Positions 7,036 to 14,620 of a stretch of DNA of 14,915 nucleotides are shown here, in pieces. This DNA is from an uncultured Lacibacter sp. Lineage in GTDB: Bacteria > Bacteroidota > Bacteroidia > Chitinophagales > Chitinophagaceae. The stretch is taken from positions 1-14,915 of the forward strand of contig NZ_CAMLGT010000066.1 in assembly GCF_946479605.1 (NCBI RefSeq), read 5' to 3'. Made by a program: the position numbers and the translations under genes. The notes below the pieces were generated by a model. It was given only the letters and a program-made list of their open reading frames with translations. It was not told the origin of the DNA and ran no database searches. The number at the start of each line of letters is the position of its first letter. The stretch's first letter is position 1.

Positions 7036-8304
7036 ATGAACGAACACCTTCTGCAGTTTATCTGGCAACATCTTTATTTTAACCGTGATCAGCTGGTTAC
7101 CACCAACAATGAACCGGTACAGATCATTACACAAGGGATTCTCAATCATAACCAGGGGCCCGATTTTCTTGAAGCAAGAGTCAAAATAAATAATGTACTG
7201 TGGGCAGGTAATGCTGAGCTGCATCTTCGCAGCAGCGATTGGCAGAAGCATCAGCATGACGGTGATCCACATTATCAGAATGTAATACTACATGTGGTGT
7301 ATGAGCATGACGATGTTGCAGAAACATCAATTCCTGTACTTGAATTAAAAGGCCGTATTTCAACCAACTTACTGAATTACTATAATGACCTGATGCAGGA
7401 GCAACGTTTTGTGCCTTGCAGTGGTTTGCTGCAAGCCGTGCCATCTATTATCTGGCAAAGCTGGAAGGAACGGATGCTTGCTGAAAGGCTCTTGCAAAAA
7501 AGCGAACACATTCATCAACTACTGCAGCGTACCAATCGTCATTGGGAAGAAGCATTCTGGCAACTGCTGGCAAGAAATTTTGGTTTGCCATTGAACAGCG
7601 ATGCATTTGAAGCTGTTGCCGCAACCTTACCTGTTACTTTGCTGGCGAAGCATAAGAACCAGTTGTTGCAACTGGAGGCGCTGTTACTTGGGCAGGCGGG
7701 ATTATTAGAAAAGGAGTTTACTGAACAGTATCCGGTTATGTTGCAGAAAGAATACCGGTTTCTCCAGTCAAAATATAAGTTGAAGCCTGTTGCACAGCTG
7801 CTTCATTTTTTGCGGATGCGGCCTTCCAATTTTCCAAGCATACGGTTGGCACAATTGGCCAGCTTAGTTCATGCATCCAGTCATTTGTTTTCCAAAATAA
7901 CGGAAGCAACATCACTGGAGGAGTTGAAGAAAATGTTTGCCGTTACAGCCAATGATTACTGGCACTACCATTATGTGTTTGATGAAGAGAGTGCCTACAG
8001 GAAAAAGAACATTGGCGAAAGCATGATCAATAATCTTCTTATTAATACAGTACTGCCCTTGCTGTTTGTTTATGCCAGTGAGCACAACAACAGCCAACTG
8101 AAGGAGCGTGCCATCCAATGGCTGCAACAATTGCCAAAAGAAAAGAACAGCATTACCACAAAATGGGAGCAGGCCGGTGCTGAACATCAGTCGGCATTTG
8201 ATTCGCAGGCTTTACTTTACCTGAAAAAGAATTACTGCGATGCACGGCATTGTTTACGGTGTGCGGTGGGCAACAGCCTGCTTAAACAAAAAATTACCAG
8301 TTAA
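7036..8304 (+). CDS. DUF2851 family protein
   Basis: A 422-residue, probably cytoplasmic protein of a Bacteroidota-centred family of unknown function. The family look comes from the N-terminal part: FIWQHLYF, then a GILNHNQGPDFLEARV segment, WAGNAELHLRSSDW and HYQNVILHVVYEHD. The C-terminus holds a cysteine cluster, YCDARHCLRCAVG, in which three cysteines could bind metal. No signal peptide or membrane segment is seen. I chose the ATG at 7036; an in-frame TTG three codons earlier (7027) is less likely because it falls in the repeat. A -7-like TACTTTTC at 6992-6999 (one mismatch) could drive it separately from maf. The 3' end overlaps the convergent OsmC gene by 11 bases. Confidence 0.88.
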   Translation: MNEHLLQFIWQHLYFNRDQLVTTNNEPVQIITQGILNHNQGPDFLEARVKINNVLWAGNAELHLRSSDWQKHQHDGDPHYQNVILHVVYEHDDVAETSIPVLELKGRISTNLLNYYNDLMQEQRFVPCSGLLQAVPSIIWQSWKERMLAERLLQKSEHIHQLLQRTNRHWEEAFWQLLARNFGLPLNSDAFEAVAATLPVTLLAKHKNQLLQLEALLLGQAGLLEKEFTEQYPVMLQKEYRFLQSKYKLKPVAQLLHFLRMRPSNFPSIRLAQLASLVHASSHLFSKITEATSLEELKKMFAVTANDYWHYHYVFDEESAYRKKNIGESMINNLLINTVLPLLFVYASEHNNSQLKERAIQWLQQLPKEKNSITTKWEQAGAEHQSAFDSQALLYLKKNYCDARHCLRCAVGNSLLKQKITS

Positions 8305-8698
8305 ATACTACGTTCTGTTCAATAGCAGGGTCAAGGCTTTTTGCTACAGGACAGGTGAGGGCTGCATTTTCCAGGATCTTTTTTTGTTTATCGTCCAGTT
8401 GCAGACTGGCAGGAAAATGAAATGTTACATCCACCGCACCAATACGGCGTGGTTCCGGTTTCATGTGTTTCTGAATATCGATCTTCAGCCCCTGCAGGTC
8501 AACCTGCATATCCCTTGCCTTAATGCCCATAATGGTGAGCATGCAGCTGCCGAGAGCTGTTGCCACAAGGTCGGTTGGAGAGAACCTTTCTGCCTTTCCC
8601 TGGTTATCCAATGGTGCATCTGTTTCAACAATGGATTGGCTGTGTACATGTGTTGCTTCGGTTCTTAATTCGCCTTTATAAACAATGGAAGAAGTCAT
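8294..8698 (-). CDS. OsmC family protein (peroxiredoxin-like)
   Basis: A 134-residue cytoplasmic protein of the OsmC/Ohr fold, whose members reduce organic or fatty-acid hydroperoxides with a pair of reactive cysteines. The two key cysteines are present: Cys52 in FSPTDLVATALGSC (39-52) and Cys116 in ALTCPVAKSL (113-122), matching the YhfA/OsmC-like branch rather than classical Ohr. The N-terminal beta strands (SIVYKGELRTEA) are standard. Its stop lies inside the end of the DUF2851 gene on the other strand, with no room for a separate terminator. It is divergent from the secreted protein at 8795 across a 96-base spacer. The substrate is not defined for this branch. Confidence 0.9.
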   Translation of the reverse strand: MTSSIVYKGELRTEATHVHSQSIVETDAPLDNQGKAERFSPTDLVATALGSCMLTIMGIKARDMQVDLQGLKIDIQKHMKPEPRRIGAVDVTFHFPASLQLDDKQKKILENAALTCPVAKSLDPAIEQNVVFNW

Positions 8699-8794
8699 GT
8701 GTAATAAAAATTTGTGAAGTTAAAGCTGCAAGATACCACAATGCTGCATCTATCGTTTTAATCTGTAAATTTACTATCAAATAACACAAGGCTT

Positions 8795-9613
8795 GTGAAA
8801 ACAGTATACCTCAGTTTTTCTTTTTTATTGATCGTTGTTACATCATTTGCCCAGGAAAAAAACGAACGCAGAACGGAACGTGATGCAAAGAAAGAGGCAC
8901 GCAGGCAAAAAATTGACAACCTCATCCGCCAGCAGGAAGAAGGTGCTTTAGTGTTCAATAAACAATCTGTTTTCGGGTTGCGTTTAAATACCGATGGCTG
9001 GGGACTTTTTTATGAAAAGGGATATTTGAAAAGTGTAAAAACAACCAATCTTTTTGCCATTGAGTTGAACGAAAAAAAGCATCCCAAGGAACAAAAGGTA
9101 AATAATGTTTTAAACAATAACGGGTTCCTGCAGATCGGTAATCCTTATGTATATGGTAAACGTAATACCTTTTACCAGTTAAAACTTTCTTACGGTCAGC
9201 AACGCATGCTTGGAGGAAAAACCAACAAGAACGGTGTGGCCATTCATGGTATTTATGCTGGTGGAATTTCGGCCGGTCTTGAGCGTCCTTATTATATCCG
9301 CATACAGGATGCGCCGGGCACAAGAGATATTAAATATTCGCCAGCCGACAGCATGGCCTTTCTTGAACCAAGTAATATTTTAATGGGTACAGGTTTGCGC
9401 CTGGGCTGGCACGATATGAAATTTGTACCAGGGGTACATGCCAAGGCAGCCTTACGATTCGATTATGGTCGTTTTAACGAAGTTGTTTCTGCCCTTGAAA
9501 TTGGTCTTAACATTGAAGCTTACTCCCGTAAAATCGAGATCATGCTCCAAAACCCTGCACAACAGGTGTTTTTCAACGGCTATATTGCTGTACTGTTTGG
9601 TAAACGAAAGTAG
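8795..9613 (+). CDS. exported protein of unknown function, possible small outer-membrane beta-barrel
   Basis: I do not recognise a named family. The 272-residue product begins at a GTG with a clear signal peptide (hydrophobic residues 4-18, cleavage likely after SFAQ at about 20). A very charged helical stretch follows (21-50, rich in Glu, Arg and Lys). From about 55 to the end it alternates short amphipathic strands with turns rich in Gly, Asn and Asp (FGLRLNTDGWGLFYEKG, GFLQIGNPYVYG, GIYAGGISAGL, GTGLRLGWHDM, the last strand FFNGYIAVLFG). This pattern suggests an 8-10-strand barrel, but it is inference. There is no ATG alternative near the signal peptide. A weak -7-like TAAATTTA lies at 8766-8773. 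lipA follows after 30 bases but seems to have its own promoter. Confidence 0.75.
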   Translation: MKTVYLSFSFLLIVVTSFAQEKNERRTERDAKKEARRQKIDNLIRQQEEGALVFNKQSVFGLRLNTDGWGLFYEKGYLKSVKTTNLFAIELNEKKHPKEQKVNNVLNNNGFLQIGNPYVYGKRNTFYQLKLSYGQQRMLGGKTNKNGVAIHGIYAGGISAGLERPYYIRIQDAPGTRDIKYSPADSMAFLEPSNILMGTGLRLGWHDMKFVPGVHAKAALRFDYGRFNEVVSALEIGLNIEAYSRKIEIMLQNPAQQVFFNGYIAVLFGKRK

Positions 9614-9615
9614 CC

Positions 9616-9623
9616 TAACTTTG
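9616..9623 (+). promoter_or_regulatory. putative Bacteroidota -7 promoter box for lipA
   Basis: TAACTTTG matches the Bacteroidota -7 consensus TAnnTTTG exactly and lies 20 bases before the lipA ATG. A TTTG at 9596-9599 could be the -33 element, but its 16-base spacing is shorter than usual. If used, the mRNA leader would be about 12-15 bases. Confidence 0.45.
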
Positions 9624-9643
9624 CCCCTCATTTAGAAGAATTT

Positions 9644-10573
9644 ATGCAGGAAATTGTAGTGAATGATGCTGCCGCAGAGCAGAAACCAAAGAAGCCTGAT
9701 TGGCTGAGAGTACGTTTGCCTATTGGCGAAAGTTACCGCCACGTACGCAACCTTGTTGATAAGAACAAACTCCATACGATTTGCGAAAGCGGTAATTGCC
9801 CGAATATGGGTGAATGCTGGGGTGAAGGTACTGCCACGTTTATGATACTGGGTAATACCTGTACCCGCAGTTGCGGCTTTTGTGCTGTTGCCACGGGCAA
9901 GCCTGACCCTGTTGACTGGGATGAACCGCAACGAGTGGCTGAAGCCATTCACCTGATGAAGGTGAAGCATGCGGTGATCACTTCTGTTGACCGTGATGAA
10001 CTGAAAGATGGCGGCAGTACTATCTGGTACAATACCATCCGTGCGGTAAAGACATTGAATCCCGATACAACACTGGAAACACTGGTGCCCGATTTTAAAG
10101 GGCAGATGGAAAATGTGCAGCGAATTGTGGAAGCACATCCCGAAGTAGTATCGCATAACATTGAAACCGTTGAGCGTTTAACACGCCAGGTGCGTATACA
10201 GGCTAAGTACTGGCGCAGTATGGATGTATTGCGTTACCTCAAGGAAAATGGCATGCGGGTGAAGAGCGGTATCATGTTAGGTTTGGGTGAAACAAAAGAG
10301 GAGGTGATCCAGACATTAAACGACCTGAAGAATAACGGTGTTGATGTGGTAACGATCGGCCAGTACCTGCAGCCCACCAAAAAGCACCTGGCTGTACAGC
10401 GGTTTGTGCATCCTGATGAATTTGCTGAATACCGTGAAATTGGTTACAGCATTGGACTGGATTATGTAGAAAGTGGTCCGCTGGTGCGTTCCAGTTATCA
10501 CAGCGAAAAACATGTGATCCCCGGTTTTGGCAGGGCCAAATGGGAAGAAGAAAAAGCAAATTTTATTGCATAG
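9644..10573 (+). CDS. lipA: lipoyl synthase
   Basis: Radical SAM enzyme, 309 residues, that inserts two sulfur atoms at C6 and C8 of protein-bound octanoyl chains to make lipoate on the 2-oxoacid dehydrogenases and the glycine cleavage H protein. The auxiliary cluster motif is [12 protein letters not shown] (Cys47, Cys52, Cys58) and the radical SAM motif is CTRSCGFC (Cys73, Cys77, Cys80). The conserved RSSYH near the C-terminus (282-286) supplies the serine ligand of the auxiliary cluster. All elements are intact and the length is normal. No lipB or lplA is in the window, so the octanoyl donor step is encoded elsewhere. The ATG at 9644 gives the usual N-terminus. The next gene starts 5 bases after the stop. 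Confidence 0.98.
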   Translation: MQEIVVNDAAAEQKPKKPDWLRVRLPIGESYRHVRNLVDKNKLHTICESGNCPNMGECWGEGTATFMILGNTCTRSCGFCAVATGKPDPVDWDEPQRVAEAIHLMKVKHAVITSVDRDELKDGGSTIWYNTIRAVKTLNPDTTLETLVPDFKGQMENVQRIVEAHPEVVSHNIETVERLTRQVRIQAKYWRSMDVLRYLKENGMRVKSGIMLGLGETKEEVIQTLNDLKNNGVDVVTIGQYLQPTKKHLAVQRFVHPDEFAEYREIGYSIGLDYVESGPLVRSSYHSEKHVIPGFGRAKWEEEKANFIA

Positions 10574-10578
10574 ATTTT

Positions 10579-11574
10579 ATGAAGAGAATATTACTTGGAG
10601 CAGTGTTGTACATCATCACTGCTCCTTTTTGTTTGGCACAGGTTAGCTGGAAAAATGTTGACCCGCAGTATGGTTCATTGCCATCATCTGTGCATGTGTT
10701 TACAACAAGTGATGCAATTGACGGCAAGCCGAATATTGCCTACTACCTGATTGCCGATTTAAAAGACCGTGAACTGAATTTTACAACCGATACAACGTAT
10801 CAACGGCGTTTTACCCCGCAACAGTTTTATGAAAAGAACAGCCGGCCATTGCTGGTAGTGAACGGAACATTTTTTGATTTTGCCACAAACAGGAATTTAA
10901 ACCTGGTGATCAAAGAAGGTAGAATCGTCAGTTATAACCAACATTCATTTCCTGTTAAGCGAAACGATTCCAGTTTGTACAAATATGTGTTACGAAGCGC
11001 CATCGGTATCAGCCGCAAACGGGAGGCAGATGTGGCCTGGACATTCACAGACAGCAGTTCGACGTATCGTGTATTGGCATCGGAAAAAAATCCATTGATG
11101 AGAGAAGGGTATTATCCGTCGTTATCAGCAACGCATTTCTTCCCCAGTCTTCATCATTTTCCTACGGGTAAAAAGCGGCTTGGTATAAAGGAGCGGTGGA
11201 AAGCAGAAACGGCCATTGGGGGCGGCCCTGTTTTAATACATGATGCAAAGATCCGCATCACCAATAACGAGGAACGCATGTTCACCGGCAAGGCCATTGA
11301 TGATAAGCATCCACGTACTGCTATGGGTTATACGGCTGATGGTAAACTCATCATTCTTGTGGTGCAGGGGCGCATGCCCGGAGTTGCGGAAGGCGCCTCG
11401 TTACCACAATTAGCCAAACTGTTGCTTGATCTTGGTTGTGTGGAAGCATTGAATCTTGATGGAGGAGGCAGCAGCAGCATGCTGGTGAATGGAATAGAAA
11501 CCATTAAGCCAAGTGATAAGGAAGGGCAGCGGATGGTGCCTGCTGTGTTTATGATTCAACAAAAAAAGAAATAA
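10579..11574 (+). CDS. secreted phosphodiester glycosidase family (NAGPA-like) protein
   Basis: A 331-residue exported protein of the NAGPA family (Pfam PF09992), named for the mammalian enzyme that removes GlcNAc from GlcNAc-1-phosphodiesters. Bacterial members are thought to cleave sugar phosphodiesters in envelope polymers. The start at 10579 gives a signal peptide ending near FCLAQ (residue 21); an upstream in-frame ATG at 10540 lies inside lipA and would spoil it. Motifs are VVNGTFFD (93-100), AIGGGPVLI (212-220), HPRTAMG (244-250) and the hallmark NLDGGGSSSM (292-301). It lies 5 bases after lipA, so it is probably on the same transcript, although no functional link is obvious. The family call is firm; the substrate is unknown. 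Confidence 0.9.
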   Translation: MKRILLGAVLYIITAPFCLAQVSWKNVDPQYGSLPSSVHVFTTSDAIDGKPNIAYYLIADLKDRELNFTTDTTYQRRFTPQQFYEKNSRPLLVVNGTFFDFATNRNLNLVIKEGRIVSYNQHSFPVKRNDSSLYKYVLRSAIGISRKREADVAWTFTDSSSTYRVLASEKNPLMREGYYPSLSATHFFPSLHHFPTGKKRLGIKERWKAETAIGGGPVLIHDAKIRITNNEERMFTGKAIDDKHPRTAMGYTADGKLIILVVQGRMPGVAEGASLPQLAKLLLDLGCVEALNLDGGGSSSMLVNGIETIKPSDKEGQRMVPAVFMIQQKKK

Positions 11575-11577
11575 ATT

Positions 11578-11585
11578 TATAGTTG
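11578..11585 (+). promoter_or_regulatory. possible -7 box for the tRNA gene
   Basis: TATAGTTG fits TAnnTTTG at seven of eight positions (T to G at the first T of TTTG) and ends 7 bases before the mature 5' end of the tRNA. No clear -33 element is seen. The tRNA may instead be transcribed from upstream. Confidence 0.3.
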
Positions 11586-11592
11586 TGTATTT

Positions 11593-11666
11593 CGGGATGT
11601 AGCGCAGCCCGGTAGCGTGCTTCGTTCGGGACGAAGAGGTCGCTGGTTCGAATCCAGTCATCCCGA
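11593..11666 (+). tRNA. tRNA-Pro (anticodon CGG)
   Basis: A 74-base cloverleaf. The acceptor stem CGGGATG (11593-11599) pairs perfectly with CATCCCG (11659-11665), with discriminator A at 11666. The D stem GCGC/GCGT contains one G-T pair. The anticodon stem CTTCG/CGAAG encloses the loop TTCGGGA with anticodon CGG at 11627-11629, followed by G37 as expected for proline tRNAs. The T arm is GCTGG-TTCGAAT-CCAGT. It decodes CCG. The 3' CCA is not encoded (CAA follows the discriminator), so it must be added enzymatically. A TGG-anticodon isoacceptor is expected elsewhere. Confidence 0.97.
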
Positions 11667-11694
11667 CAATTTATTTCTGTAAAGAATCATTCAG

Positions 11695-11725
11695 AAAACA
11701 GCCTTTCGTTTGGATTGCCTGTTTT
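11695..11725. terminator. possible bidirectional hairpin terminator
   Basis: AAAACAG (11695-11701) and CTGTTTT (11719-11725) form a 7-base stem around a 17-base loop, followed by one more T on the plus strand and flanked by A's for the minus strand. It lies between the tRNA and the convergent CE2-like gene and could end both transcripts. The stem is A+T-rich and the loop large, so support is moderate. Confidence 0.4.
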
Positions 11726-11736
11726 TATGAACTATC

Positions 11737-12807
11737 TCACCATTTCATTAATTCTCTTAAGTATTCTGTCAGTTCTTCTGCTATTGCTGTGTGCTCTGCT
11801 GCGTCGGGGTGGCTATCACATCCATTAGCGTAACGTTTGCTGAAAAAATAGCTGCCAATATTTACTTCGCCATTTTTTCGCAGTTGGGCTTCAACGGCAA
11901 TAATGCTTTTTTCCATAAAGGCTGTTAATGATGCATCGGCCATTGGGCTGGACAGCATCACGATTTTTGCTTTTGGATAATAGCTTCTGAGGTTGCTTAT
12001 AAAGTTGATGTATGCATTGCAAAAAGCAGCCGAATCCTGTATGCCATCGTTTTGCCCAAGACAAACTGTTACAACATCGGGCTGATAGCTTTGGAAATTC
12101 CATTGCAGTTTGTTTTCTGCCATATTGATTTTATCAAACACTTGTGGCATTACCGTTGTTTTATTGCAGCAGCTATGCATTAAACCAATACCGGATACAG
12201 ATGATAAATGCCATTGGGCATTTAATGTTCTGGCGGTTTGCGGGCCGTAAGCCATGTAAGCATGGTGCTGATCGTACCAGTTTTTTGTGTTGCAGGCAAT
12301 TGAAGAACTATGCATGCCCATTCCACAAGTGATGGAATTGCCAATAAACTCAATTTTCCTTGCGGGCTTCTTTGGCGGGCTTACTAATTTTTTACAGATA
12401 ACTGCTGTTACCTCAAGATAGCCTATCTCAGCTTCTGTGTTCTTGCATACCACAATGGTATGAAGTCCGTCAGGTAGTCCGCTTGCTAAAACAATACGGT
12501 TCTTTTTTTGCGTTGTTTGTATTCTCTTTGAAGGCTGTTTGTCTATTTTTATTTCCAGGTAATTGTGTGTTGTTCCCCATTTCTCTTCATCATTTATTTC
12601 AAGGACACAATAAGTTCCTTTAAATCTGATGCTGAAATAGGTGCCCGGCGCCCAAAACCTGGGCTGCGTTGTCGTTGAATAGTCAATACGCCCGGTGTAT
12701 TGAATAAAAGGATGATTTCCACGATAAACCGTGCTATCTGTTTTGATGTACGCAAATCCTGTGCAGGTACAAAGAAGTAATGATAAAACAATAAACAACT
12801 GTTTCAT
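11737..12807 (-). CDS. secreted SGNH esterase with CE2-like N-terminal domain
   Basis: A 356-residue exported hydrolase. It has a signal peptide (residues 1-19, cleavage likely after GFA), then a beta-rich domain (about 25-140) resembling the jelly-roll domain of carbohydrate esterase family 2, then an SGNH/GDSL hydrolase domain (150-356). Catalytic blocks are FIGNSITCG (154-162, Ser158), the oxyanion block CLGQND (249-254, Asn253) and DSHPDAAEH (331-339, Asp331 and His333). CE2 enzymes remove O-acetyl groups from plant polysaccharides, so deacetylation of a glycan outside the cytoplasm is the best guess. The mature part has ten cysteines, many for this group, so disulfides are possible. It is 32 bases downstream of the other SGNH gene and probably in the same operon. 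Confidence 0.85.
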   Translation of the reverse strand: MKQLFIVLSLLLCTCTGFAYIKTDSTVYRGNHPFIQYTGRIDYSTTTQPRFWAPGTYFSIRFKGTYCVLEINDEEKWGTTHNYLEIKIDKQPSKRIQTTQKKNRIVLASGLPDGLHTIVVCKNTEAEIGYLEVTAVICKKLVSPPKKPARKIEFIGNSITCGMGMHSSSIACNTKNWYDQHHAYMAYGPQTARTLNAQWHLSSVSGIGLMHSCCNKTTVMPQVFDKINMAENKLQWNFQSYQPDVVTVCLGQNDGIQDSAAFCNAYINFISNLRSYYPKAKIVMLSSPMADASLTAFMEKSIIAVEAQLRKNGEVNIGSYFFSKRYANGCDSHPDAAEHTAIAEELTEYLRELMKW

Positions 12808-12839
12808 GAATCAGGTTTGTTTTGGCTGTGCAAGAGAAC

Positions 12840-13502
12840 TTATTTTAGCAGGTAGGGTTTTATAATCGGTTGCCAGATCTCGTATCCTTTTTTGTTCATG
12901 TGCAGTCTGTCCGCTAAAAAGATGTCCTGTATAATCTGTCCGTCTTTCGTAAACATGTGTTTATATACATCAATAAATGCTGTGTTCCTTTTTGAACGGA
13001 TATATTTTTTAATCAGTTTGTTTCCCTTTTTCATTTCAGGTAAATATTTTTCACGGCTGGGGCTTGGTTTCATTGATACGTAGGCAACCGGCACATCAGG
13101 TAATTTGCTTCGGATGTGTTTATGGAGCCGTTTAAACCGTTGAAAAATACTGTCGCCATTAATAGTACTCCCGCCTGTTAAATCGTTTTCGCCGCAATAA
13201 ATAACAATCTGCTTTGGGTTGTATTTGAAAATCACCTCATCAGCATACATGATTAAGTGGGGGAGCGAAGACCCACCGAAAGCCCTGTTGAGAATTGTGT
13301 AACCAGGGAAAGAGGCATTTACATCTTTCCAGTTGGTAAAGGATGAGCTGCCGATAAAAAGAATCGGATTCGCTGGCGGAGCTGTAACTGAGTCGAGTTT
13401 TTTGAAATAGTTGATCTCGTTTATAAATGGCTGTGCCGAAGTAGAAACGAGTTGAAATATAAAAGCGATTGTAACAAAGAACCGGAGTTTGTTTTTTTTC
13501 AT
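12840..13502 (-). CDS. secreted SGNH/GDSL hydrolase
   Basis: A 220-residue single-domain SGNH hydrolase with an N-terminal signal peptide (residues 1-23, ending VSTSAQ). The nucleophile block is ILFIGSSSFTNW (47-58, Ser53), block II is NRAFGGS (72-78), block III is YCGENDL (102-108, Asn106) and block V is LADRLHMN (196-203, Asp198 and His201). All four SGNH residues are present. Such proteins deacylate lipids or deacetylate sugars; the closest general type is the platelet-activating-factor acetylhydrolase-like group. It sits 39 bases after the AraC-type regulator and 32 before the CE2-like esterase on the same strand, which suggests one transcript. The fold call is firm; the substrate is unknown. 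Confidence 0.87.
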   Translation of the reverse strand: MKKNKLRFFVTIAFIFQLVSTSAQPFINEINYFKKLDSVTAPPANPILFIGSSSFTNWKDVNASFPGYTILNRAFGGSSLPHLIMYADEVIFKYNPKQIVIYCGENDLTGGSTINGDSIFQRFKRLHKHIRSKLPDVPVAYVSMKPSPSREKYLPEMKKGNKLIKKYIRSKRNTAFIDVYKHMFTKDGQIIQDIFLADRLHMNKKGYEIWQPIIKPYLLK

Positions 13503-13541
13503 ACAACAGGTATGTATTGTGTGGTAATAATGTGAGTATGC

Positions 13542-14426
13542 TTAAATAAAGACCCTGTTTTCGTAACTGTAGTTTTCACGAAACTCTTTTGGGGTACAGT
13601 TTTTTTTCTTTTTGAAAAGACGGTTAAAGTTGGAAATGTTATTAAATCCACAATTGTAGGCTACTTCTGCTACAGGTTGATTGGTATCAATGAGTAACCG
13701 GGAGGCATGGCCTAAACGTATTTCCAAAAGGCTATCCATAAAACTGATGCCGGTGTGTGTTTTAAAAAATCGACTAAACGAAACTTCTGTCATATTTGCA
13801 AGCTTTGCCGCATCAGCCAATAAAATTGCTTTGTCAAAATTCTGCTTCAGGTATTCCATTACCTTTTCAACCCTTCTGCTGTTGTAGCTGGGTTGTATAT
13901 TACTGAAACTGCCATCAGAAAGAATGCGCATGTTTCGTGAAATAGAAAGGTCGTGCAGGATCGACATTAATTCAAGTACGGAATCAAATCCCTGCTTTGA
14001 ACGAAGCTGCTTTAAACGTGGACTTATTTGTTGAATGGTAGCTTTTGAAAACAATATCCCTCTCTTTGATTTTTCAAACATCTCCCTGATAAAGTGGAGC
14101 TGATTACGGCGGAGCATTTTATCATCAAACAAATCTTTATGAAACTGAATGGTTATTTCCTGGATGTCCTTGCTTTTGCATTTATATGTATGCCATACAT
14201 GCGGCAAGTTTGAACCAATCAATACGAGCTCTGCATTGTCGATTTCTTCCATGTGGTCGCCCACAACCCGTTTTGCACCTTTCGCATTGATGATGTAATT
14301 AAGCTCCAGCTCTTCGTGGTAATGCAGTGGGAAATCAAACTCTGTTTTGCTTCGTTCAAAAATGGTAAAGCAATCACTGGCTGTAAGCGGTGTAATTTCT
14401 TTCAGAATATTTCTATGCATAGGCAT
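13542..14426 (-). CDS. AraC family transcriptional regulator with N-terminal cupin domain
   Basis: A cytoplasmic DNA-binding regulator of 294 residues. The N-terminal sensor domain has the cupin pattern FPLHYHEELELNYI (32-45) and GSNLPHVW (71-78), typical of sugar-sensing AraC proteins. The C-terminal part (about 185-287) holds two helix-turn-helix motifs: LADAAKLANMTEVSFSRFFK for the first and VAEVAYNCGFNNISNFNRLFK (about 252-272) for the second, ending CTPKEFRENY. Either ATG at 14426 or the one two codons later could be used. It is divergent from the SusC-like gene across 194 bases and leads the two esterase genes. It probably controls one or both directions; the inducer is unknown. Its own promoter is unclear (TTAGTTTG on the minus strand at 14452-14459, one mismatch). 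Confidence 0.92.
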   Translation of the reverse strand: MPMHRNILKEITPLTASDCFTIFERSKTEFDFPLHYHEELELNYIINAKGAKRVVGDHMEEIDNAELVLIGSNLPHVWHTYKCKSKDIQEITIQFHKDLFDDKMLRRNQLHFIREMFEKSKRGILFSKATIQQISPRLKQLRSKQGFDSVLELMSILHDLSISRNMRILSDGSFSNIQPSYNSRRVEKVMEYLKQNFDKAILLADAAKLANMTEVSFSRFFKTHTGISFMDSLLEIRLGHASRLLIDTNQPVAEVAYNCGFNNISNFNRLFKKKKNCTPKEFRENYSYENRVFI

Positions 14427-14562
14427 GTTAAAATAATATCAGTAATCAATGCAAACTAAATGTAACGAATAAACAGAAAATTTACATTCTGTCATAGTGC
14501 ATAATTAAGGAAAACAACGAAAGGGACATACAATTGCATAAGAAAGTATAATTATTGGATAA

Positions 14563-14574
14563 AATAGTACTATT
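14563..14574. promoter_or_regulatory. perfect 12-base palindrome, candidate operator
   Basis: AATAGTACTATT equals its own reverse complement. It lies 20 bases upstream of the -7-like box at 14595-14602, so it covers the -33 region of the SusC-like gene and lies in the spacer shared with the divergent AraC gene. AraC proteins more often use direct repeats, so the binding protein is uncertain. Confidence 0.35.
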
Positions 14575-14594
14575 ATGCTGTTTATGTAAAAACA

Positions 14595-14602
14595 TACTTT
14601 TG
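14595..14602 (+). promoter_or_regulatory. putative -7 promoter box for the SusC-like gene
   Basis: TACTTTTG matches TAnnTTTG exactly and lies 18 bases before the ATG at 14621. No TTG or TTTG occurs at the usual -33 spacing; the palindrome occupies that area instead, which would fit a promoter that needs an activator. Confidence 0.5.
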
Positions 14603-14620
14603 ATCAAACATTCTTGCTGT

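Noticed and set aside
9632..10559. Minus-strand open frames opposite lipA
   Set aside because: lipA is complete with all cluster ligands; the opposite frames are composition shadows.
10540..10578. Upstream ATG for the phosphodiester glycosidase
   Set aside because: It lies inside lipA and would place 13 charged residues before a good signal peptide that begins at 10579.
11593..11736. tRNA-associated integration site
   Set aside because: No integrase, no repeated tRNA 3' end was seen nearby, and the flanking genes look chromosomal.
12763..12807. Lipoprotein signal in the CE2-like esterase (cysteines 13 and 15)
   Set aside because: Residues before the cysteines (LLL and LCT) do not form a lipobox; a normal signal peptidase site after residue 19 fits better.
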